This document shows, piece after piece, positions 53,223 through 60,652 of a DNA stretch of 64,000 bases; within the stretch, counting starts at the first letter, position 1; each line of letters begins with the position of its first letter. The stretch is from Ottowia sp. Lineage in GTDB: Bacteria > Pseudomonadota > Gammaproteobacteria > Burkholderiales > Burkholderiaceae_C. The DNA is taken from the NCBI RefSeq assembly GCF_016703145.1, contig NZ_JADJCO010000003.1:372001-436000 (forward strand). Reading direction: 5' to 3'. The position numbers were made by a program, and so were the translations under genes. Under the pieces are notes generated by a model that had not been told where the DNA came from, did not search any database, and saw only the letters and a list, made by a program, of their open reading frames with translations.

Positions 53223-55846
53223 AGCGTGCCCTGGCCGACTGGTTCGCCGCCCGCGGCTGGAAGCCCTTCGCCTTCCAGCGCGCGGTGTGGCGCGCCATCG
53301 GCCAAGGCGAGAGCGGCCTGCTGCACGCGACCACCGGCGCGGGCAAGACCCATGCGGTGTGGCTGGGCGCGCTGCAAGCCTTCGCGGGCCGGAAATCCGA
53401 AACAAAGCGGCCTCCAGCCCGCTACCCATCTACGTCAACAGCTATCAAACAAGTAGCGCCTCCGCTCGCGGTGCTGTGGCTCACGCCCATGCGCGCGCTG
53501 GCGGCCGACACGCTGCGCGCGCTGGCCGAGCCGCTGGCAGCGCTGGCCCCGCACTGGCGCGCCGGCGCGCGCAGCGGCGACACGCCCTCGAGCGAGCGCG
53601 CCGCGCAGGACAGGCGCCTGCCCACCGTGCTGGTCACCACGCCCGAGAGCCTGTCGCTGCTGCTGGCCCGCGCCGATGCGCGCGAGGTGTTCCAGCACCT
53701 GACGCTGGTCGTGGTGGACGAGTGGCACGAGCTGCTGGGCAACAAGCGCGGCGTGCAGGTGCAGCTGGCGCTGGCGCGGCTGCGCGGCTGGAACGCGGGC
53801 CTGCTCACCTGGGGCATGTCGGCCACGCTGGGCAACCTGCGCGAGGCGATGCACACGCTGCTCGGGCCCGGCGCGCCCGGCACGCTGGTGCAGGGCGCCG
53901 TGCCCAAGAAGCTGGTCGTCGATTCGCTGCTGCCGGGCCGCGCCGAGCGCTTCCCCTGGGGCGGGCACCTGGGGCTGACGATGCTGCCGCAGGTGGTGGC
54001 CGAGATCGAGGCCAGCGGCACCACGCTGGTCTTCACCAACACGCGCTCTCAGGCCGAGCTCTGGTACCAGGCGCTGCTGGACGCCAAGCCCGAGTGGGCC
54101 GGCATCGTCGCGCTGCACCACGGCTCGCTGGACAAGGCGGCGCGCGAGTGGGTGGAGCAGGGCTTGAAGAACGGGACACTCAAAGCCGTCGTGTGCACCT
54201 CCAGCCTGGACCTGGGCGTGGACTTCCTGCCGGTCGAGCGTGTGCTGCAGATCGGATCGCCCAAGGGCGTGGCGCGGTTGCTGCAGCGCGCCGGCCGCTC
54301 TGGCCATGCGCCGGGGCGGCCCTCGCGCGTGACGATCGTGCCCACGCACAGCCTGGAGATCATGGAAGGCGCCGCGGCGCGCGACGCCATCGCCGCCGGC
54401 CACATCGAGTCGCGCCACTCGCCGCGGGAGCCGCTGGATGTGCTGGTGCAGCACCTCGTCACGGTGGCGCTGGGCGGCGGCTTCCGGCCCGACGACTTGC
54501 TGGCGGAAGTGCGCCGCACGGCCGCCTACGAGCACTTGTCCGACGCGAACTGGCAGTGGTGCCTGGACTTCGTGCGCCAGGGCGGCCCCTCGCTGGCGGC
54601 CTACCCCGACTACCGCCGCGCCGTGCCCGACGCCGAGGGCGTGTGGCGCGTGCCCGATGCGCGCCTGGCGCGGCGCCACCGCATGAACATCGGCACCATC
54701 GTCAGCGACGCCAGCATGAGCGTGCGGTTCGTCGGCGGCGCGCGCATCGGCAGCGTGGAGGAGAGCTTCGTCGCGCGCATGAAGCCGGGCGACTGCTTCC
54801 TCTTCGGCGGCCGGCAGTTGGAGTTGGTGCGCGTGCACGAGATGACGGCCTGGGTGCGCCGCGCCACCGGCCGCCGCCCGGCGGTGCCGCGCTGGAACGG
54901 CGGGCGCATGCCGCTGTCCACCACGCTGGCCGACGCGGTGGTGGACCAGCTCGCCCGCGCCGACGCCGGCCGCTGGGACTCGCCCGAGCTGCGGTGCGTG
55001 CGGCCGTTGCTGGAGATCCAGCAGCGCTGGTCGCACCTGCCCACGCCCGGCACGCTGCTGGCCGAGGTGCTGGCCTCGCGCGAGGGCACGCACCTGTTCC
55101 TCTACCCCTTCGCCAGCCGGCCGGTGCACATGGGCCTGGCCAGCCTGATCGGCTGGCGCGTGGCGCGGCACGCGCCGCGCACCTTCTCCATCGCCGTCAA
55201 CGACTACGGCTTCGAGCTGCTGAGCGCCACGCCGATCGACTGGGCCGAGCCGCTGCCCCAGGTGCTGCGCCATGGCCAGCCGCCGGACGGGCGCGACGCC
55301 CTGCTGCACGAGGTGCTGGCCAGCCTCAACGCCGGCGAGCTGGCGCAGCGGCGCTTCCGCGAGATCGCGCGCGTGGCGGGCCTGATCTTCCTGGGCTACC
55401 CCGGCGAGCGGCGCAGCAGCCGGCAGGTGCAGGCCTCGTCGTCGCTTTTCTGGGAGGTGCTGCGCAAGTACGACCCGGCCAACCGCCTGCTGGCCCAGGC
55501 CGAGGCCGAGTTGCTGGCGCAGGAGCTGGAGATCGGCCGCCTGGCCGCCAGCCTGGCGCGCATGGCCGGGCAGCGCCTCGTGCTGCAGCCGCTGGCGCGG
55601 CCCTCGCCCTTCGCCTTCCCGCTGATGGTGGAGCGTTTCCGCGAGAAGCTGTCCAACGAGAGCGTGGCCGCCCGCATCGCCCGCATGGTGGCGCAGTTGG
55701 AGCAGGCTGCCGGCGGCGGCGTGGCGCCGGGCGAGGTGGCCTCGGCCACGGCCGAAGGCGTGCGCGCGCGGCTGGCCTTCGGGCAGGACGCGCCCGACGC
55801 CGCCGCCGGCCCGCGTCCGCCGCGTCGCCGTCGCGGGCGCGCATGA
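53219..55846 (+). CDS. Ligase-associated DEXH-box DNA helicase (Lhr-like)
   Basis: An 875-residue SF2 helicase of the Lhr-like group. Seen: Walker A ATTGAGKTHAV near residue 40, motif Ia LWLTPMRALAADT, motif II VVVDEWHELLGNKRG, motif III MSATLGN, and motif V/VI region SSLDLGVDFLPVERVLQIG with GVARLLQRAGRSGHAPG. The C-terminal 350 residues form the Lhr-type winged-helix and beta-rich domains. Repeat copy M encodes about 22 residues (SETKRPPARYPSTSTAIKQ) between Walker A and motif Ia, a place where most relatives have a short loop. The ligase stop overlaps its ATG. Confidence 0.93.
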   Translation: MKRALADWFAARGWKPFAFQRAVWRAIGQGESGLLHATTGAGKTHAVWLGALQAFAGRKSETKRPPARYPSTSTAIKQVAPPLAVLWLTPMRALAADTLRALAEPLAALAPHWRAGARSGDTPSSERAAQDRRLPTVLVTTPESLSLLLARADAREVFQHLTLVVVDEWHELLGNKRGVQVQLALARLRGWNAGLLTWGMSATLGNLREAMHTLLGPGAPGTLVQGAVPKKLVVDSLLPGRAERFPWGGHLGLTMLPQVVAEIEASGTTLVFTNTRSQAELWYQALLDAKPEWAGIVALHHGSLDKAAREWVEQGLKNGTLKAVVCTSSLDLGVDFLPVERVLQIGSPKGVARLLQRAGRSGHAPGRPSRVTIVPTHSLEIMEGAAARDAIAAGHIESRHSPREPLDVLVQHLVTVALGGGFRPDDLLAEVRRTAAYEHLSDANWQWCLDFVRQGGPSLAAYPDYRRAVPDAEGVWRVPDARLARRHRMNIGTIVSDASMSVRFVGGARIGSVEESFVARMKPGDCFLFGGRQLELVRVHEMTAWVRRATGRRPAVPRWNGGRMPLSTTLADAVVDQLARADAGRWDSPELRCVRPLLEIQQRWSHLPTPGTLLAEVLASREGTHLFLYPFASRPVHMGLASLIGWRVARHAPRTFSIAVNDYGFELLSATPIDWAEPLPQVLRHGQPPDGRDALLHEVLASLNAGELAQRRFREIARVAGLIFLGYPGERRSSRQVQASSSLFWEVLRKYDPANRLLAQAEAELLAQELEIGRLAASLARMAGQRLVLQPLARPSPFAFPLMVERFREKLSNESVAARIARMVAQLEQAAGGGVAPGEVASATAEGVRARLAFGQDAPDAAAGPRPPRRRRGRA
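53392..53456 (+). repeat. Palindromic repeat copy M, in frame inside the DEXH helicase
   Basis: AAATCCGAAACAAAGCGGCC, TCCAGCCCGC and AGCTATCAAACAAGTAGC, a clear member of the family. It is read on the plus strand without a stop as residues 58-80 of the helicase. Confidence 0.88.
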
Positions 55847-55880
55847 ACGCGACGGGGTCTTCCGGGACACTGTCTTCCCC

Positions 55881-56570
55881 GTGACCCGCGCCGTCCCGCC
55901 CCCCTCTTCCTGCGAAGCCGTCTGGGCCGGCGAGCGCGTGCTCCTGCTGGCCGGGCGGGCGCTGTGGTGGCCGGCGCGCCGCACGCTGTTCGTGGCCGAC
56001 CTGCACCTGGGCAAAGCCGCCGCCTACCGCGCGCTGGGCCAGCCGGTGCCCGGCGGCACCACGCGGCAGAACCTGGCGCGGCTGGACGCGCTGATCGCCA
56101 CGCAGGCGCCGCAGGCCATCGTCTTCCTCGGCGACTTCCTGCACGCGCCCGAGGCGCGCACGCCGGCCCTGCTGCGGGCGGCCGCGGCGTGGCGCGCGCG
56201 GCACGCCGGCATCGCCATGACGCTGGTGCGCGGCAACCACGACCGCCGCGCCGGCGACCCGCCGCCCGAGCTGGGCATCGCCGTGGTGAACGAGCCGCAC
56301 CTGCTCGGCCCCTTCGCTTGCTGCCACCATCCGCAGCGGCACGCCACGCATTTCGTGCTGGCCGGCCACGTGCATCCGGTGTGCCGGCTGCAGGGGCCCG
56401 GCCGCGACAGCCTGCGCCTGCCGTGCTTCGTCAGCGAGCCCGGCCTGGCGCTGCTGCCGGCCTTCGGCGAGTTCACCGGCGGCGCGCCGATGGACGCCGC
56501 GCCGGGCCGTCGCCTGCACGTCGTGGGCGGCGCGGGGGTGTGGGCGCTGCCGGCGAGCGCAGCTCCGTGA
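55881..56570 (+). CDS. pdeM: Ligase-associated DNA damage response endonuclease PdeM
   Basis: A 229-residue calcineurin-like phosphoesterase with GTG start. Metal-binding motifs are FVADLHLGKAA, VFLGDFLHAP, LVRGNHDRR and the late VLAGHVHPV. PdeM (TIGR04123) is the usual fourth member of the ligase-associated cluster. The 34-bp gap from the helicase is the only non-overlapping junction in the operon. It probably trims or nicks DNA ends with Mn or similar metals. Confidence 0.92.
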   Translation: MTRAVPPPSSCEAVWAGERVLLLAGRALWWPARRTLFVADLHLGKAAAYRALGQPVPGGTTRQNLARLDALIATQAPQAIVFLGDFLHAPEARTPALLRAAAAWRARHAGIAMTLVRGNHDRRAGDPPPELGIAVVNEPHLLGPFACCHHPQRHATHFVLAGHVHPVCRLQGPGRDSLRLPCFVSEPGLALLPAFGEFTGGAPMDAAPGRRLHVVGGAGVWALPASAAP

Positions 56571-56583
56571 GCGCCCGCGACGC

Positions 56584-57162
56584 TCAGCCCAGCCCGATCG
56601 GCGCCGGCGTCGCCCTCACGATGCGGGAGAACAGCCGTTCGTAGGCCGCCTCGGGCCGGTGCTGGCCAGTCAGCGGGTCGCGGTTGGCCTCGAAGGCGGC
56701 GTCCAGCGTCTTCCAGTCGGCCTCGCTCAGGTGCCGCTCGGCGGCGGGCAGGATCTCCTGCTCCTCCAGCCGCATGTGCGCCAGGTACAGGTCGACGTAG
56801 CGCATGAACGCCCGCACGAAGGCGCCCTGGCGCGACTCGCCCAGCAGCTCCCAGGCCAGCAGCAGGTGCATCAGCTCGTGCACGGCCCCTTCGGTGTAGG
56901 CGTGGTCGCGGTCCAGCCGCGCCACGGCCGCGGCGGTGTCGGGCGCGGCACGCACCACGCGCGGGAACAGCAGCGTGGTCTCCTTCGGGTGGTGCAGGCG
57001 CTCGGGAAACTCGCTGATGTAGAACAGCATGGCGCGCAGCACGTCGAAGAAGCCCTTGGGGTCGTCCTCCAGCCCGCGCTCGACCAGCAGGCGCATCGAC
57101 CGCAGCATGGCGGCCAGGGACAAATGCTCGTCGCGGATGATCTGCAGGCTGCGGTGGGTCAT
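56584..57162 (-). CDS. Hemerythrin domain protein
   Basis: A 192-residue four-helix protein with the diiron-ligand pattern of hemerythrin HHE domains: IIRDEHLSLAAML, ERLHHPKETTLLF, LDRDHAYTEGAVHEL and LAHMRLEEQEILPAAERHL. It binds two irons, probably for O2, NO or iron-redox sensing or storage in the cytoplasm. It converges with pdeM and is divergent from hppD. No partner gene is evident. Confidence 0.9.
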   Translation of the reverse strand: MTHRSLQIIRDEHLSLAAMLRSMRLLVERGLEDDPKGFFDVLRAMLFYISEFPERLHHPKETTLLFPRVVRAAPDTAAAVARLDRDHAYTEGAVHELMHLLLAWELLGESRQGAFVRAFMRYVDLYLAHMRLEEQEILPAAERHLSEADWKTLDAAFEANRDPLTGQHRPEAAYERLFSRIVRATPAPIGLG

Positions 57163-57255
57163 GGCGGTGGTCCTCGCGTTCAGGCCAGTCTAGGCGCGGG
57201 GCGGGGCGGCGGCGCTGACGTGGATCAAGAAAGGCGGGGCCGCCCAGGGACGCCA

Positions 57256-57323
57256 GATTGCTATTATTTAACTAGCTTTTGTCTCAATATCCATGCGGGC
57301 TTGAGGCCAATATTGCTTGAAAC
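57256..57323 (-). repeat. Palindromic repeat copy N
   Basis: Reverse orientation: TTGCTATTATTTAACTAGC, TTGTCTCAATATCCATGCGG, GCTTGAGGCCAATATTGC. It lies between the divergent hemerythrin and hppD genes, within 150 bp of both starts. Confidence 0.88.
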
Positions 57324-57404
57324 CGGCAGCGCCGCCGCGGCTTTCGGCGCCCCGCGTTCCCTCGTACAGTGGCGCATCGCCCGCGCCAACCGAAGGAGCC
57401 CGCC

Positions 57405-58538
57405 ATGTCCACCGCCACCGCCCAGCCCGGCACCCTGTGGGACAACCCCATGGGCACCGACGGCTTCGAGTTCATCGAGTACGCCGCGCCCGACCCCGCC
57501 GCCATGGGCGCGCTGTTCGAACGCATGGGCTTCACCGCCGTGGCACGGCACCGCCACAAGAACGTGCTGCTGTACCGCCAGGGCGAGATCAACTTCATCC
57601 TCAACGCCGAGCCCGACAGCTTCGCCCAGCGCTTCGCCCGCCTGCACGGGCCCAGCATCTGCGCCATCGCCTTCCGCGTGCGGGACGCCAAGGCCGCCCA
57701 CGAGCGCGCCATCGCGCTGGGCGCCTGGGGCTACGCCGGCCACGCCGGGCCGGGCGAGCTGAACATCCCGGCCATCAAGGGCATCGGCGACTCGATCATC
57801 TACTTCATCGACCGCTGGCGCGGCAAGAACGGCGCCCGGGAGGGCGACATCGGCAACATCGGCTTCTACGACGTGGACTTCGAGCCGCTGCCGGGCGTGA
57901 GCGGCGCCGCCGCCATCCACCCCGAGGGCTTCGGCCTGAAGCTGATCGACCACCTGACGCACAACGTGCACAAGGGCCGCATGGACGAGTGGGCGGGGTT
58001 TTACGAGCGCCTGTTCAACTTCCGCGAGGTGCGCTACTTCGACATCGAGGGCCAAGCCACCGGCGTCAAGAGCAAGGCCATGACCAGCCCCTGCGGCAAG
58101 ATCCGCATCCCCATCAACGAGGAGGGCAACGACCAGAAGGGCCAGATCCAGGAGTACCTGGACCGCTACCACGGCGAGGGCGTGCAGCACATCGCGCTGG
58201 CCGCCCAGGACCTGTACCACGCGGTGGACCAGTTGCAGATGGCGGGCGTGAAGCTGCTGCAGACCAGCGAGACGTATTACGAACTGCTGCCGGGGCGCAT
58301 CCCGGGCCTGGCCGAGCCCATCGGCGAGCTGCAGTCGCGCAACATCCTGGTGGACGGGCACGAGGGCGAGTTGTTGCTGCAGATCTTCAGCGAGAACCAG
58401 CTCGGCCCGATCTTCTTCGAGTTCATCCAGCGCAAGGGCAACGAGGGCTTCGGCGAAGGCAACTTCAAGGCCCTGTTCGAGACCATGGAGCTGGATCAGA
58501 TGCGGCGCGGCGTGATCCCGGCCAAGGCGCCGGGTTGA
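57405..58538 (+). CDS. hppD: 4-hydroxyphenylpyruvate dioxygenase
   Basis: A 377-residue Fe(II) enzyme that converts 4-hydroxyphenylpyruvate to homogentisate in tyrosine breakdown. It has two VOC-type halves. Metal ligands are visible as His in LKLIDHLTHNVHKG, His in VQHIALAAQDLY and Glu in FFEFIQRKGNEGFGEGNF, and the C-terminal QIFSENQLGP is conserved. The ATG at 57405 follows AAGGAG. No homogentisate dioxygenase gene is adjacent. Confidence 0.94.
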   Translation: MSTATAQPGTLWDNPMGTDGFEFIEYAAPDPAAMGALFERMGFTAVARHRHKNVLLYRQGEINFILNAEPDSFAQRFARLHGPSICAIAFRVRDAKAAHERAIALGAWGYAGHAGPGELNIPAIKGIGDSIIYFIDRWRGKNGAREGDIGNIGFYDVDFEPLPGVSGAAAIHPEGFGLKLIDHLTHNVHKGRMDEWAGFYERLFNFREVRYFDIEGQATGVKSKAMTSPCGKIRIPINEEGNDQKGQIQEYLDRYHGEGVQHIALAAQDLYHAVDQLQMAGVKLLQTSETYYELLPGRIPGLAEPIGELQSRNILVDGHEGELLLQIFSENQLGPIFFEFIQRKGNEGFGEGNFKALFETMELDQMRRGVIPAKAPG

Positions 58539-58556
58539 CGGCGCCGCAGGGCCAGA

Positions 58557-58620
58557 CTTCAAGTCGAATCGGCCCGTAGCCCGCACCGACATTGCGTTAA
58601 CAGCTCTCTATTTGATAGTA
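58557..58620 (+). repeat. Palindromic repeat copy O, supplying the end of the flippase-like gene
   Basis: TTCAAGTCGAATCGGCCC, GTAGCCCGCACC, GACATTGCGTTAACAGC, TCTATTTGATAGT. It lies between hppD and the convergent membrane-protein gene, whose last codons and TAG (58608-58610) fall within it. Confidence 0.88.
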
Positions 58621-59531
58621 TCCCGCGGCAACCCGAAGGCCAGGGCCCCCAGCGCGCCTTGCACCAGCGCGCAGGCGCCGTAGATCATCGCCGCGCCCAC
58701 GGCCGCCGGCGCGGCGACGCCGAAGGGCGCCAGCGCCGCCGCCGCCGCCGCCTCGCGCGTGCCCCAGCCGCCCACGCTGACCGGCAGCGCCGCCATCAGA
58801 AAGATGGGCGCGCTGGCGAACGCCCACACGGCCGGCGGCTGCCGCACGCCCAGCGCCAGCGCGCCCGCGGCCAGCGCCGCCGCCGACAGCACCTGCACCG
58901 CCGCCGAGGCCAGCGCCTGCCGGCCCACCTGGGCGGCGAAGTCCGGCCGCGCCGCCGCCGCGCCGAGCGGCGCCAGCCAGCCCGGCGCCCAGCGGCGCAG
59001 CAGCCACGGCAAGGCCCAGGGCAGCGCCAGCCACGGCGCCGTGCCAGCCAGCGCGGCGGCGGCCAGCCCGGTGGGCGGCAGCCGCAGCGCCGCGCCCAGC
59101 GGCCCGGCGCAGGCGGCGGCGCCCAGGCCGCCCAGCGCGCACAGCATCCACAGCCCGCTCACGCGGTCCAGCACCACCGACCAGGTGGAGGCCAGCGTGT
59201 CCTGCCCGGCGCGGCGCAGCACCACGGCGCGGTACACGTCGCCGCCGACCACCGCGCCCGGCAGCAGCGCGTTCAGCCCGATGGCCTGGAAGTACCAGCG
59301 GCAGGCGTCGCGCACGCCGACGTCGGCGCCCAGCCAGCGCGCCAGGGCGCGCCAGCGCAGGGCCGAGACCAGGTTGGAGGCGATGGCGGCCAGCAGCGCC
59401 GCCAGCAGCCAGGCCGGATCGGCCTGGCGCAACTGCGCCCACACGCGCGCCGGGTCGGCCAGCGCCAGCACCGCGCCCAGCAGCGCCAGGCCCAGCAGGC
59501 CGCGCCACAGGGCCTTGCGGGCGCGCTTCAC
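58608..59531 (-). CDS. Lysylphosphatidylglycerol synthetase-type transmembrane (UPF0104) protein
   Basis: A 307-residue membrane protein with about eight helices and GTG start. The UPF0104/LPG_synthase_TM features are SALRWRALARWLGAD, LNALLPGAVVGGDVYRAVVL, SVVLDRVSGLWML and LPVSVGGWGTREAAA. Relatives act as lipid or polyisoprenoid-linked sugar flippase-like proteins. It overlaps the GT2 stop by 4 bp (GTGA), so it is coupled to a dolichol-phosphate-mannose-like glycosyltransferase, which supports a role in lipid-linked sugar handling. The last residues (about TIK) are encoded within repeat copy O. Confidence 0.85.
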   Translation of the reverse strand: MKRARKALWRGLLGLALLGAVLALADPARVWAQLRQADPAWLLAALLAAIASNLVSALRWRALARWLGADVGVRDACRWYFQAIGLNALLPGAVVGGDVYRAVVLRRAGQDTLASTWSVVLDRVSGLWMLCALGGLGAAACAGPLGAALRLPPTGLAAAALAGTAPWLALPWALPWLLRRWAPGWLAPLGAAAARPDFAAQVGRQALASAAVQVLSAAALAAGALALGVRQPPAVWAFASAPIFLMAALPVSVGGWGTREAAAAAALAPFGVAAPAAVGAAMIYGACALVQGALGALAFGLPRDTIK

Positions 59532-60562
59532 GCTATTAAAGATGTAGCTGGTGGCGCAGTATCGGCGCGGGCTAGGCCGCCATTTTTCTCATCGCCTGGC
59601 ACGTACTCCTCGGCGTGGAACTGGGGCACGCCGCCGGCCTCGTGGTAGATGCGCGTGAGCAGCTCGCCGATCAGCCCGGCGGCGATGAGCTGCACGCCCA
59701 TCAGCACCAGCATCACGCCCACCAGCAGCAGCGGCCGGCCGCCGATGTCCTCGCCGAACAGCTTGAGAACGAACAGCCACCCCAGCATCAGCACCCCCGG
59801 CGCCGCCAGCCACAGCCCGAGCCCGCCGAAGGCGTGCAGCGGGCGCTGGCGGTAGCGCATGAAGAAGACGACGAGGATCAGGTCCAGGATGACGCGGAAG
59901 GTGCGGTCGATGCCGTACTTGGACACGCCGCGCGTGCGCGCGTGGTGGCGCACCGGCACCTCGGTGATGCGCGCGCCGGCCTCCTTGGCCAGCGAGGGGA
60001 TGAAGCGGTGCAGCTCGCCGTACAGGCGCAGCCGGTCGATGATGGGCCGGCGGTAGGCCTTCAGCGCGCAGCCGTAGTCGTGCAGGTACACGCCGGTGGC
60101 GCGCGAGATCAGCCGGTTGGCGATGCGCGAGGGCAGCTTGCGCGACAGCTCGGCGTCCTGCCGGTCCTTGCGCCAGCCGGAGACCATGTCCACGTCGGGG
60201 TCCACCTCCAGGCGCTCCAGCAGCAGCGGGATGTCGTCCGGCTCGTTCTGCAGGTCGGCGTCCAGCGTCACCACGTAGCGGCCGCGCACGCGGTCGAAGC
60301 CGGCCTGCAGCGCGCTGGACTGCCCGTAGTTGCGCGCCAGGAACACCGGCCGCAGCCAGGGCGTGGCGGCGGCCAGCTCGCGCAGCCGGGCGGCGCTGCC
60401 GTCGGTCGAGCCGTCGTCCACCGCCAGCAACTCGAAGCGAAGCGGCTGGCGCGCCATGGCCGCGCCGATGCGCGCCACCAGGTCGGGCAGGTTGTCGACC
60501 TCGTTGTAGATCGGCACCACGATGGAGACATCGGGCGCGGCGGCGCGGGGGGCGTCGGTCAT
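59528..60562 (-). CDS. Glycosyltransferase family 2, polyprenyl-phosphate sugar synthase type
   Basis: A 344-residue GT2 enzyme. The GT-A domain has VSIVVPIYNEVDNLPDLVAR, LLAVDDGSTDGS, VTLDADLQNEPDDIPLLLE and GWRKDRQDAELSRKLPSRIAN, as in DPM1/ArnC-like enzymes that move a sugar from a nucleotide to a polyprenyl phosphate. Two C-terminal helices (about residues 225-250 and 260-285) anchor it. The tail after EEYVPGDE comes from repeat copy P. It is divergent from a GT39 enzyme that would use such lipid-linked sugars. Confidence 0.88.
   Translation of the reverse strand: MTDAPRAAAPDVSIVVPIYNEVDNLPDLVARIGAAMARQPLRFELLAVDDGSTDGSAARLRELAAATPWLRPVFLARNYGQSSALQAGFDRVRGRYVVTLDADLQNEPDDIPLLLERLEVDPDVDMVSGWRKDRQDAELSRKLPSRIANRLISRATGVYLHDYGCALKAYRRPIIDRLRLYGELHRFIPSLAKEAGARITEVPVRHHARTRGVSKYGIDRTFRVILDLILVVFFMRYRQRPLHAFGGLGLWLAAPGVLMLGWLFVLKLFGEDIGGRPLLLVGVMLVLMGVQLIAAGLIGELLTRIYHEAGGVPQFHAEEYVPGDEKNGGLARADTAPPATSLIA
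59531..59592 (-). repeat. Palindromic repeat copy P, supplying the C-terminal tail of the GT2 gene
   Basis: Reverse orientation: CGCTATTAAAGATGTAGCTG, GTGGCGCAGTATCGGCGCGG, GCTAGGCCGCCATTTTTC. On the GT2 coding strand it is read as roughly EKNGGLARADTAPPATSLI, the last 20 or so residues of the protein. Confidence 0.88.
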
Positions 60563-60652
60563 GGCGGGTGGGCTCGGCTCTTCAGACTGGATAATGGGCA
60601 CCGACGATTGTGCCTCGCCCCGCCGGCGCGACGCGCCGCCCTCCTCACGCCC

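Noticed and set aside
53392..53456. Frameshift or pseudogene in the helicase at the repeat insertion
   Set aside because: The frame stays open through the insertion and all helicase motifs downstream are in the same frame.
59615..60652. Plus-strand open frame continuous with the GT39 gene upstream of 60653
   Set aside because: This part is antisense to the GT2 gene; GT39 similarity begins at the ATG at 60653.
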